This document shows positions 9,896 through 17,416 of a stretch of DNA of 64,000 bases, in pieces. The DNA is from Clostridium sp. C105KSO13 (GTDB taxonomy: Bacteria; Bacillota; Clostridia; Lachnospirales; Lachnospiraceae). Location of the stretch: the NCBI RefSeq assembly GCF_001517425.1, contig NZ_FBWL01000171.1, positions 283,698 to 347,697 on the forward strand, given 5' to 3'. The number at the start of each line of letters is the position of its first letter. The first letter of the stretch is position 1. A model generated the notes under the pieces. The model ran no database searches. It was not told where the DNA came from and saw only the letters and a list, made by a program, of their open reading frames with translations. The translations under genes and the position numbers were made by a program.

Positions 9896-11289
9896 TGGCA
9901 GATATGTTAAAGAAGGTACCTGTAAAAGAGCAGGCACCGGAAGTAAGAGCAAAGAATTTTGAAGAAGTATGTCTTGGATATAATAAGGAAGAAGCAATGG
10001 ATGAGTCTACCCGCTGCCTGGAATGTAAAAATGCAAGGTGTATCCAGGGATGTCCGGTAGCTATCAATATTCCCGGATTTATAAAAGAAGTAAAAGCAGG
10101 CAATATTGAAGAGGCTTACAAGGTAATCAGCGAATCATCTGCCCTGCCGGCTGTCTGTGGACGTGTATGTCCCCAGGAATCACAGTGTGAAAAGAGATGT
10201 ATCCGGGGAATCAAAGGTGAGCCGGTTTCTATCGGTAAACTGGAAAGATTTGTGGCTGATTATGCCCTGGAGAATAATATTAATCCGGTAGGTGCAGAGG
10301 AAAAAAACGGTCACAAGGTGGCAGTTATCGGTTCCGGCCCGTCAGGACTTACTTGTGCCGGAGATCTGGCAAAGATGGGCTATGATGTAACTGTCTTTGA
10401 AGCACTCCATGAGCTGGGCGGCGTGCTTGTATATGGTATTCCCGAATTCCGTCTCCCGAAGCAGAAAGTCGTGGCTAAAGAAATAGAAAAAGTAAAAGGT
10501 TTAGGAGTCAAATTTGAGAAAAATGTTGTTATCGGCAAGTCCGTTACTGTTGATCAGCTGTTGGACGAAGAAGGTTTTGAAGCCGTATTTATCGGCTCGG
10601 GAGCAGGACTTCCGATGTTCATGGGGATTCCCGGAGAAAATGCAAACGGTGTATTTTCTGCAAATGAATACCTGACAAGAAGCAACCTGATGAAAGCTTT
10701 TGATGATTCCTATGACACTCCTATTGCTGCGGGAAAGAAAGTTGCAGTTGTAGGCGGTGGAAATGTGGCTATGGATGCTGCAAGGACTGCTTTGCGGCTT
10801 GGCGCAGAGGTACATGTTGTGTACAGAAGGAGTGAGGAAGAACTTCCAGCTAGAGTTGAAGAGGTGCATCACGCAAAAGAAGAGGGTATTATCTTTGACC
10901 TCCTTACCAATCCAAAAGAAATTCTTGTAGATGAGAACGGGCATGTCCGGGGGATGAAGGTAATCCGGATGGAACTGGGCGAAGCTGACGCATCAGGCAG
11001 AAGACGTCCTATAGAGATTCCCGGCTCTGAGTATGAGATTGCATTGGACACTGTAATCATGTCTCTTGGAACATCACCTAATCCGTTAATTGCTTCTACC
11101 ACAATTGGCTTGGATGTCAACAGAAGAAAATGTATCATTGCAGAAGAAGAAACAGGACAAACCTCAAAAGAAGGTGTGTACGCAGGCGGTGATGCAGTGA
11201 CAGGAGCAGCTACCGTTATTCTGGCCATGGGTGCAGGCAAAGCAGGTGCAAAGGGAATCGACGAATATCTGCGCAATAGAGATAAATAA
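9895..11289 (+). CDS. nfnB: NfnB-type / GltD-like NADPH oxidoreductase subunit
   Basis: 464 residues, homologous to the small subunit of glutamate synthase. The N-terminal part carries two [4Fe-4S] cysteine groups (RCLECKNARCIQGCP and CGRVCPQESQCEKRC). FAD binding is at GSGPSGLTCAGDLAKMGYDV near residue 143, and NADPH binding at GGGNVAMDAARTALRLGAEV near residue 284. No large GltB-type subunit is nearby and the NfnA partner overlaps it, which favours the NADH-dependent ferredoxin:NADP oxidoreductase role over glutamate synthesis. Databases often label it homotetrameric glutamate synthase small chain. Translation is coupled to nfnA by the TAATG overlap. Confidence 0.88.
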   Translation: MADMLKKVPVKEQAPEVRAKNFEEVCLGYNKEEAMDESTRCLECKNARCIQGCPVAINIPGFIKEVKAGNIEEAYKVISESSALPAVCGRVCPQESQCEKRCIRGIKGEPVSIGKLERFVADYALENNINPVGAEEKNGHKVAVIGSGPSGLTCAGDLAKMGYDVTVFEALHELGGVLVYGIPEFRLPKQKVVAKEIEKVKGLGVKFEKNVVIGKSVTVDQLLDEEGFEAVFIGSGAGLPMFMGIPGENANGVFSANEYLTRSNLMKAFDDSYDTPIAAGKKVAVVGGGNVAMDAARTALRLGAEVHVVYRRSEEELPARVEEVHHAKEEGIIFDLLTNPKEILVDENGHVRGMKVIRMELGEADASGRRRPIEIPGSEYEIALDTVIMSLGTSPNPLIASTTIGLDVNRRKCIIAEEETGQTSKEGVYAGGDAVTGAATVILAMGAGKAGAKGIDEYLRNRDK

Positions 11290-11298
11290 TAGATATAA

Positions 11299-11778
11299 AT
11301 GAAGATTACACTTTTAACAGTAGGAAAGATAAAAGAAAAATATCTGAAGGATGCAGTTGCGGAATATAGTAAACGCTTAAGCAAATACTGTAAACTTGAA
11401 GTTATAGAAGTCGCAGATGAAAAGACTCCTGATCAGGCCAGTGAGACTGTGAATAACAATATCAGGAGAAAAGAAGGAGAGCGCCTTATGAAATATCTCC
11501 GGGGTGATGCTTTTGTTATCACTCTGGAGATACAGGGGCATCCGCTTACATCTGAAGAACTGGCAGAGAAGATAGAGGGATTAGGCATATCCGGCATCAG
11601 CCACATAATCTTTGTAATAGGTGGCTCTATAGGTCTTGGCACAAAAGTCTTGATGCGCTCAGACTATGCCCTTAGCGTTTCACGCATGACATTCCCACAT
11701 CAGCTCATGAGGGCTATTTTGCTGGAACAAATTTACAGAAGTTATCGAATTATACAGGGAGCACCCTATCATAAATAA
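11299..11778 (+). CDS. rlmH: 23S rRNA (pseudouridine-1915-N3) methyltransferase RlmH
   Basis: 159-residue SPOUT-fold SAM-dependent methyltransferase that modifies Psi1915 in helix 69 of 23S rRNA on assembled 70S ribosomes. The fingerprint is complete: MKITLLTVGKIKEKYL at the start, FVIGGSIGLG in the knot, and MTFPHQLMRAILLEQIYRS with YRIIQGAPYHK at the C-terminus. The ribosome site is weak. It is only 9 bases after nfnB and is closed by a terminator, so it is likely the last gene of that transcript. Confidence 0.97.
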   Translation: MKITLLTVGKIKEKYLKDAVAEYSKRLSKYCKLEVIEVADEKTPDQASETVNNNIRRKEGERLMKYLRGDAFVITLEIQGHPLTSEELAEKIEGLGISGISHIIFVIGGSIGLGTKVLMRSDYALSVSRMTFPHQLMRAILLEQIYRSYRIIQGAPYHK

Positions 11779-11779
11779 G

Positions 11780-11811
11780 TCCCGGGAGAAGAAAATCTCC
11801 TGGGATTTATT
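11780..11811 (+). terminator. Rho-independent terminator after rlmH
   Basis: Stem TCCCGGGAGA (11780-11789) with TCTCCTGGGA (11796-11805), one G-T pair, loop AGAAAA, followed by TTTATT. Confidence 0.85.
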
Positions 11812-11887
11812 CAATATAAAAGATGATGTAAGGGGCAAAAGGTATTTTGACCCTTGATACTTACGGATTGTTTTATTATATAAACAA

Positions 11888-11916
11888 TTGACGCTTATAC
11901 TGTAATGTGATAAACT
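11888..11916 (+). promoter_or_regulatory. Sigma-A-type promoter for the LDH/MDH-family gene
   Basis: TTGACG (11888-11893), 17-base spacer, TAAACT (11911-11916). An imperfect inverted repeat follows (CGTAAAAAGTGAA at 11919-11931, TTCATTTTACG at 11944-11954). It covers the expected start of the transcript and could be an operator or attenuator arm. Confidence 0.7.
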
Positions 11917-11971
11917 TTCGTAAAAAGTGAATTTTTTAACAACTTCATTTTACGGCAAAAGGAGTGCAGAT

Positions 11972-12919
11972 ATGCAAAGTACAAATGGAAAAAAGATTGT
12001 TATAGTCGGTGCTGGAAATGTGGGAGAAGCTATTGCCTATACTCTCATGACAAAAGTTCAGGCCGAGGATATTGTTCTAGTGGATGTAAACCAGGAGAGG
12101 GCGAAAGGTGCAGCCCTTGATATTGCACATGGAACCAGTTTTCATCACCAGATTCAGGTCAGGCAGGCCGGATACGAGGAGTGTGCGGGCGCAGACATTA
12201 TTATTGTGACTGCCGGAATTACAAGAAAGCCGGGACAGACCCGACTGGAACTGGCCAAGACTAATGTTTCTATTATCAGAAGTATTACAAAGAGCATCAT
12301 GGAATATGCAAAGAACCCGCTGATTATTGTTGTTTCTAATCCTGCCGATGTTATGACTAGGGCAATAAAAGAATTTTCAGGTCTGCAGTCCCAAAGAGTA
12401 ATCGGAAGCGGAACTTCCCTGGACACAGCCAGATTCCGTTACAATATCAGCACAGAACTTGATGTAAATGTGAAGGATGTACAGGCCTATATTGTCGGCG
12501 AGCATGGAGACAGCCAGGTTCCGGTATGGAGCTCCGCAATAGTAGGCGGCCTTCCCCTGCAGGCGTATGAAGAGCAGACAGGGATTTCACTTGACAAAGC
12601 AGCCATTGCGGAACACACGAAGGTAGGCGGAGCCGAGGTAATTGGTTTGAAGGGAGCTACTTTCTATGGAGTTGCAATGTCAGTTTCAACAATCGTGGAA
12701 GCAATCATAAAAGACGAAGGTGCCATACTTCCTGTGGCCCACGTGTTGGATGAGTGTTTTGGAGAATGGGAAGGTGTTGCTGTTTCTCTTCCATGCCGTA
12801 TCGGAGGAGAAGGAATTGAAGAGAGCTTTAGAATTCCTATGAATGAAGAAGAGATACAGGCAATGAATCATTCTGCAGAAATATTAAAAGGTTTCTGGGC
12901 ACAAGTAAAGGAACAATAA
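11972..12919 (+). CDS. L-lactate/malate dehydrogenase family protein (Arg at the specificity position)
   Basis: 315-residue NAD-dependent 2-hydroxyacid dehydrogenase. It has the Rossmann motif VGAGNVGEAIAYTL, the substrate loop AGITRKPGQTRLEL, SNPADV, GSGTSLDTARFRYN and the catalytic His in GEHGDS. The overall scaffold, including GATFYGVAM, is LDH-like and would normally be named ldh. However, the residue matching Gln102 of lactate dehydrogenases is Arg here (ITRKPG), the usual choice of malate dehydrogenases. The substrate is therefore uncertain between pyruvate/lactate and oxaloacetate/malate. The start at 11972 follows AAAGGAGTG. The next gene is malic enzyme, 56 bases on, with no terminator between them. 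Confidence 0.85.
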   Translation: MQSTNGKKIVIVGAGNVGEAIAYTLMTKVQAEDIVLVDVNQERAKGAALDIAHGTSFHHQIQVRQAGYEECAGADIIIVTAGITRKPGQTRLELAKTNVSIIRSITKSIMEYAKNPLIIVVSNPADVMTRAIKEFSGLQSQRVIGSGTSLDTARFRYNISTELDVNVKDVQAYIVGEHGDSQVPVWSSAIVGGLPLQAYEEQTGISLDKAAIAEHTKVGGAEVIGLKGATFYGVAMSVSTIVEAIIKDEGAILPVAHVLDECFGEWEGVAVSLPCRIGGEGIEESFRIPMNEEEIQAMNHSAEILKGFWAQVKEQ

Positions 12920-12975
12920 AACAAGTATTGGAACAATATAACAAATAAAAAACAGTAGAAAAGGAGAACAAAAAC

Positions 12976-14148
12976 ATGGACAAGAAGGAATTTGCATTAA
13001 AGCAGCACGAGGAATGGGCAGGTAAGATAGAAGTGACCAGCAGAGCAAAACTTGAGACACCGGAAGATTTGTCTGTTGCCTATACTCCGGGAGTAGCAGA
13101 GCCTTGTTTAAAGATTTCAGAAGACGTAGACTTATCTTACAAATACACACGCCGCGGTAACATGGTGGCAGTTGTTACAGATGGAACTGCAGTCTTAGGG
13201 CTTGGAGATATCGGTCCGGAAGCCGGAATGCCTGTTATGGAGGGGAAATGTGTGCTATTTAAGGAATTCGGTGGTGTAGATGCATTTCCTCTGTGCGTGC
13301 GTACAAAGGATGTGGACGAAATCGTAAAGACAGTAAGTCTTCTGGCAGGAAGCTTCGGCGGAGTAAATCTGGAAGATATTTCCGCACCAAGATGCTTTGA
13401 AATTGAAAAGAAACTTAAAGAGTGCTGTGATATTCCTATTTTCCATGATGATCAGCACGGCACGGCAGTCGTGACAGCAGCAGCCCTCATCAATGCTCTG
13501 AAGCTAACAGGAAAGAAACTGGAGGAAATAAAAGTAGTTACTTCCGGCGCAGGAGCAGCGGGAATTGCCATTATTAAACTTTTAGTAAGCCTGGGACTTA
13601 AAAAAGTTATCATGTGTGACCGCCATGGTGCCATCTACAAAGGCCGGGAAGGATTAAATAGTCAAAAAGCACAGATGGCAGAAATCTGTAATCTTGATAT
13701 GGAAAAGGGAAGCCTGGCAGATGTATTAAAGGGAGCAGATGTATTTATCGGTGTATCTGCTCCGGGCACTGTTACTGAGGAAATGGTAAAGAGCATGGGC
13801 GACAAGCCGATTCTCTTCCCGATGGCGAATCCTGTTCCGGAGATTATGCCGGACCTGGCTAAAAAAGCAGGTGCTGCGGTTATTGGTACCGGAAGAAGCG
13901 ATTTCCCCAACCAAATCAACAATGTGCTGGCATTTCCCGGCATTTTCCGTGGAGCGCTGGACGTGCGTGCCAAGGACATTAATGATGAGATGAAAGTGGC
14001 TGCGGCATACGCCATTGCAGGTTTAGTGGAAGAAGACAAAATGTCGCCGGATTACATTATTCCTAATCCATTTGACAAACGTGTTGCTAAAGAAGTGGCC
14101 GAGGCCGTTGCAGAGGCGGCAAGAAAGTCCGGTGTGGCAAGAGTCTAA
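12976..14148 (+). CDS. NAD(P)-dependent malic enzyme (short, bacterial type)
   Basis: 390 residues. It oxidatively decarboxylates L-malate to pyruvate and CO2 in the cytoplasm. The N-terminal domain has VAYTPGVAEPCLKI and DGTAVLGLGDIGPEAGMPVMEG. The metal and catalytic region is FHDDQHGTAVVTAAALINAL, and the Rossmann motif is SGAGAAGIAIIKLL near residue 193. There is no phosphotransacetylase-like extension, so it is the short form. The start follows AAGGAGAAC. Placement after an LDH/MDH-family gene and before a terminator suggests a two-gene unit for C4/C3 interconversion. Cofactor preference is unknown. Confidence 0.95.
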   Translation: MDKKEFALKQHEEWAGKIEVTSRAKLETPEDLSVAYTPGVAEPCLKISEDVDLSYKYTRRGNMVAVVTDGTAVLGLGDIGPEAGMPVMEGKCVLFKEFGGVDAFPLCVRTKDVDEIVKTVSLLAGSFGGVNLEDISAPRCFEIEKKLKECCDIPIFHDDQHGTAVVTAAALINALKLTGKKLEEIKVVTSGAGAAGIAIIKLLVSLGLKKVIMCDRHGAIYKGREGLNSQKAQMAEICNLDMEKGSLADVLKGADVFIGVSAPGTVTEEMVKSMGDKPILFPMANPVPEIMPDLAKKAGAAVIGTGRSDFPNQINNVLAFPGIFRGALDVRAKDINDEMKVAAAYAIAGLVEEDKMSPDYIIPNPFDKRVAKEVAEAVAEAARKSGVARV

Positions 14149-14166
14149 AGGAACAAAAAATTCCAC

Positions 14167-14206
14167 AGGCACAGTTTCTCCTTTTTCGAGAAGCTGTGCC
14201 TTTTGT
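14167..14206 (+). terminator. Rho-independent terminator after malic enzyme
   Basis: 14-bp stem AGGCACAGTTTCTC (14167-14180) with 14188-14201, one G-T pair, loop CTTTTTC, then TTTGTT. Confidence 0.88.
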
Positions 14207-14299
14207 TAAAAACGGGGAAATGCATATTTATGAAGTGAGTTGAAGCAGCATAAGAATAAGACAAAAATGCCGTACATATACTACAAATAAAGGGCGTAT

Positions 14300-14599
14300 G
14301 TGTGGCATTTTGATATGGGCAAAGATAGAAAGAATGATAGATTAAAGGAGAGGCTTGCATCTGCTGCAAGTATGCCGAAAGACGTAGTTCTCGGGGCTGC
14401 TGTTGTGACAATTATTGGAGCGGGAGAGGTCTGTATTGAAAATTACAGGGGAATCATAGAATATACAGATGTATTGATACGTGTGCAGACAAAAGGATAT
14501 CAGATCAAGCTCCAGGGAAAACATCTGCAGATAGAATATTATACCAATGATGAAATGAAGATAACAGGCATGATAGTTTCACTAGAATATTGTAAGTGA
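14300..14599 (+). CDS. yqfC: Sporulation protein YqfC family
   Basis: 99 residues if the GTG at 14300 is used (AAAGGG 7 bases upstream) or 94 from the ATG at 14315, which has no visible ribosome site. The MPKDVVLG and VTIIGAGEVCIENYRGI segments are typical of YqfC, a small beta-rich protein expressed in the mother cell under sigma-E in Bacillus. It is directly followed by yqfD, the conserved partner. An AT-rich CATATACTA element at 14273-14281 could belong to a sigma-E-type promoter, but the match is weak. Confidence 0.88.
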   Translation: MWHFDMGKDRKNDRLKERLASAASMPKDVVLGAAVVTIIGAGEVCIENYRGIIEYTDVLIRVQTKGYQIKLQGKHLQIEYYTNDEMKITGMIVSLEYCK

Positions 14600-14611
14600 G
14601 GTAAAGAAACT

Positions 14612-15907
14612 GTGATTCAGTCAATAATTCGGTATGTGCGGGGGTATGTAAAGATTCGGGTGAGGGGCTATTCACCGGAACGCTTTTTAAACATGTGCAG
14701 ACATCATCAGATCTACATATGGGGGCTCTCTCCCTGCGGCAATTCATATGAGCTTTATATGAGCCTGAAAGGATTTCGCAAACTTAGACCTATTGTAAGG
14801 AAGACGCATACAAGAGTTTTGCTTATCTCGAGAGTTGGTCTTCCTTTTTTTATATATAAATACAGGAAAAGAAAACTTTTTTTCCTGAGTTTCTTTCTTT
14901 GTCTGGGGCTGCTCTATTTGTATTCCAGCTTTATTTGGGACATTCATTTTGAAGGAAATGAGAAGTGGACCAATGAGACACTGCTGGAGTTTTTGGAGAC
15001 AAAGGATGTTGCACCACATATGCAAAAAAGTAAAGTAGACTGTGCTCAGATTGTTAAAGATATCCGAAAGGAGTATGATGACATCGTATGGGTATCAGCA
15101 TCTATCGACGGAAGCAGACTTAACATACAGATAAAAGAAAATGAGGATACTTTCCGGGAAGACGGGGAGAACAAAAAATCCAGTCTGCCACAGGGAGTGG
15201 AGACACAAAGTCAGAATGACATAGAACAGCCTAAAGATCTGGTTGCCTCCAAAGACGGTGTTATTACCAGTATTATCACCAGAACAGGTGTGCCTCAGGT
15301 TCATAAGGGAGATACCGTATCTAAAGGTGATATATTGGTGTCAGGCAGAGTGGAGGTGGTAGATGACAGTCTGGAAGTTGTGGGATACCAATATCAAAAA
15401 GCGGATGCAGATATTTTTGCGGATACGCAGATGCATTATGAGGATACAATCAGTACAAAATATAAAAAAAAGTATTATGAAAAGTCCAAAAGGTGTCAGT
15501 ATTATGTTAGAATAGGTTCTTGGCTTGTTACTGTGGGAACGCTTAAAAACAATTATAAGGAATGGGAACTTCATACAAGCGAACACCAGCTGAAGCTGGG
15601 AGAAAATTTTTATCTTCCGGCATCTTACGGAAGCGAAGTTATAAAATCATACACTACAAAAGAAAAAGCGTATACAAAAGAGGCCATTCAAAAACAATTG
15701 AGCGAAAACTTTGCACAATTTTCCAAAAAGTTACAGGAAAAAGGTGTTCAAATTAAAGAAAATAGTGTTAAAATACACATAGACCAAAACCAGGCTTCTG
15801 CCACAGGAGAACTTTTTTTGAATGAAAGAATTACTCAGGAGGCAGATACGGAAATCATTGAAATTGAAAGGAACGAACAGGATGAGTCTGTCAGAACTGA
15901 TAATTGA
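14612..15907 (+). CDS. yqfD: Sporulation protein YqfD
   Basis: 431 residues starting at a GTG. It begins with the YqfD fingerprint (GYVKIRVRGYSPERFLNMC) and has one membrane helix (LFFLSFFLCLGLLYLYSSFI) near residues 90-109. The extracellular part is a FtsQ/POTRA-like region followed by a charged segment and a lysine-rich C-terminus. In Bacillus it is a mother-cell sigma-E protein needed for normal engulfment-stage development. It lies 12 bases after yqfC and overlaps phoH by 26 bases, as in many endospore formers. The molecular role is not established. Confidence 0.9.
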   Translation: MIQSIIRYVRGYVKIRVRGYSPERFLNMCRHHQIYIWGLSPCGNSYELYMSLKGFRKLRPIVRKTHTRVLLISRVGLPFFIYKYRKRKLFFLSFFLCLGLLYLYSSFIWDIHFEGNEKWTNETLLEFLETKDVAPHMQKSKVDCAQIVKDIRKEYDDIVWVSASIDGSRLNIQIKENEDTFREDGENKKSSLPQGVETQSQNDIEQPKDLVASKDGVITSIITRTGVPQVHKGDTVSKGDILVSGRVEVVDDSLEVVGYQYQKADADIFADTQMHYEDTISTKYKKKYYEKSKRCQYYVRIGSWLVTVGTLKNNYKEWELHTSEHQLKLGENFYLPASYGSEVIKSYTTKEKAYTKEAIQKQLSENFAQFSKKLQEKGVQIKENSVKIHIDQNQASATGELFLNERITQEADTEIIEIERNEQDESVRTDN

Positions 15908-16901
15908 TATTCCGGCCGAGCATGAGAAAAATGTATTCGGCCAGTTTGATGCATATGCAAAAAAGCTTGAGCGTGCCTTCCATGTCACGCTGATACCACG
16001 GGACGGGGAGACTAAGATTTTAGGAGAAGCTCCAGCTGCGGAAAAAGTCAAGAATATACTGGAACAGCTTACCAAACTCTCCCAGCGTGGAAATGTCATC
16101 ACAGAGCAAAATGTAGATTACGCCATTTCCCTTGTTTTTGAAAACCAGGAGGAGAATATTGTAGAGATTGACAGGGATGTAATCTGCCATACGCTCCAGG
16201 GAAAACCGATTAAGCCCAAGACACTGGGGCAGAAACGCTATGTGGATGCCATTAGAAATAAGATGATTACATTTGGACTGGGACCTGCCGGGACAGGAAA
16301 GACTTATCTCGCTATGGCCATGGCAATTACAGCCTTTAAGCAAGAAGAGGTCGGTCGGATTATTCTGACCCGGCCGGCTATCGAAGCAGGGGAGAAGCTT
16401 GGCTTTCTCCCGGGAGACCTGCAAAGTAAAATTGACCCCTATCTCAGACCCCTTTATGATGCGCTGTATCAGATTATGGGGGCAGAAAGTTTCCTGAAGA
16501 ATTCAGAGAAGGGGTTGATTGAGGTTGCACCCCTTGCCTACATGAGAGGGCGTACTCTGGACAATGCTTTCATTATACTTGATGAAGCGCAGAACACCAC
16601 GCCTGCACAGATGAAGATGTTTTTGACCCGTATCGGATTTGGCTCCAAAGTAGTAATCACCGGAGACACCACTCAGAAAGATTTACCCTCCGGTACCGTT
16701 TCAGGTCTTGATGTGGCTGTGAAAGTGGTGAAAAATATTGAAGATATAAGCATCTGTACTCTGACAAGCAAAGACGTTGTGCGTCACCCACTTGTACAGA
16801 AAATTGTAAAAGCCTATGAGGATTATGAAAAAAAAGAAACCCGGTTTGAAAATAAATCAAGTTATAAATCAAAAAAGAAACAAAAGAGGAGAAAATCATG
16901 A
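15882..16901 (+). CDS. phoH: PhoH family ATPase
   Basis: 339 residues. A KH-like N-terminal region (~1-110) is followed by a P-loop ATPase with Walker A GPAGTGKTYLAMAM near residue 135 and Walker B FIILDEAQNTTPAQMKMFL, as in PhoH/PhoL. Members are cytoplasmic and thought to act on RNA, often with YbeY. The C-terminal tail is very basic (KSKKKQKRRKS). The start at 15882 is inside the end of yqfD and preceded by AAAGGAACG; the longer frame from 15822 lacks a better site. Overlap with ybeY is 4 bases (ATGA). Confidence 0.93.
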   Translation: MSLSELIIDIPAEHEKNVFGQFDAYAKKLERAFHVTLIPRDGETKILGEAPAAEKVKNILEQLTKLSQRGNVITEQNVDYAISLVFENQEENIVEIDRDVICHTLQGKPIKPKTLGQKRYVDAIRNKMITFGLGPAGTGKTYLAMAMAITAFKQEEVGRIILTRPAIEAGEKLGFLPGDLQSKIDPYLRPLYDALYQIMGAESFLKNSEKGLIEVAPLAYMRGRTLDNAFIILDEAQNTTPAQMKMFLTRIGFGSKVVITGDTTQKDLPSGTVSGLDVAVKVVKNIEDISICTLTSKDVVRHPLVQKIVKAYEDYEKKETRFENKSSYKSKKKQKRRKS

Positions 16902-17395
16902 GTCTATACATGGAAGAGGAAGGTACCGTTGTTCTGCCTTTTGACACAAAAGAGACAGCAGAACTTGTGATTGAAGCAGCACTGGAATATGAGGGCTGTC
17001 CATATGAGGCAGAAATAAACCTGCTGCTTACCACAGATGAGGATATTAGAGAAATGAATCAAATGTTCCGCCAGATAGACAAGCCTACAGACGTTCTTTC
17101 ATTTCCAATGCTGGAGTATGAGACTCCCGGGGATTTTTCCGTGCTGGAGGAAAGTATTCAAGACACTTTTAATCCAGAATCCGGAGAACTGATGCTGGGT
17201 GATATAGTCATTTCCAAAGATAAGGTTCTTTTCCAGGCAGAGTCTTACGGGCACACACCCAGACGGGAATTTGCTTTTCTTATTGCCCACAGTATGCTTC
17301 ACTTATTCGGATATGACCATATGAAAGACAAGGAACGTCTCATTATGGAGAAAAAGCAAAATGATATTTTAGAAAATGTTCAAATATTGAGGTAA
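16898..17395 (+). CDS. ybeY: Endoribonuclease YbeY
   Basis: 165-residue zinc-dependent endoribonuclease involved in 16S rRNA 3'-end maturation and ribosome quality control. The metal-binding triad is visible in HSMLHLFGYDHM near residues 129-140, and the family segment IDKPTDVLSFPM is present. Its start overlaps the phoH stop by ATGA, indicating translational coupling. The phoH-ybeY pair is conserved across Firmicutes. Length is normal. Confidence 0.96.
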   Translation: MSLYMEEEGTVVLPFDTKETAELVIEAALEYEGCPYEAEINLLLTTDEDIREMNQMFRQIDKPTDVLSFPMLEYETPGDFSVLEESIQDTFNPESGELMLGDIVISKDKVLFQAESYGHTPRREFAFLIAHSMLHLFGYDHMKDKERLIMEKKQNDILENVQILR

Positions 17396-17416
17396 TGTAG
17401 ATGACGGAGGATACAT

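Noticed and set aside
9440..9997. 185-residue minus-strand frame opposite nfnA/nfnB
   Set aside because: Spans two overlapping supported genes on the other strand.
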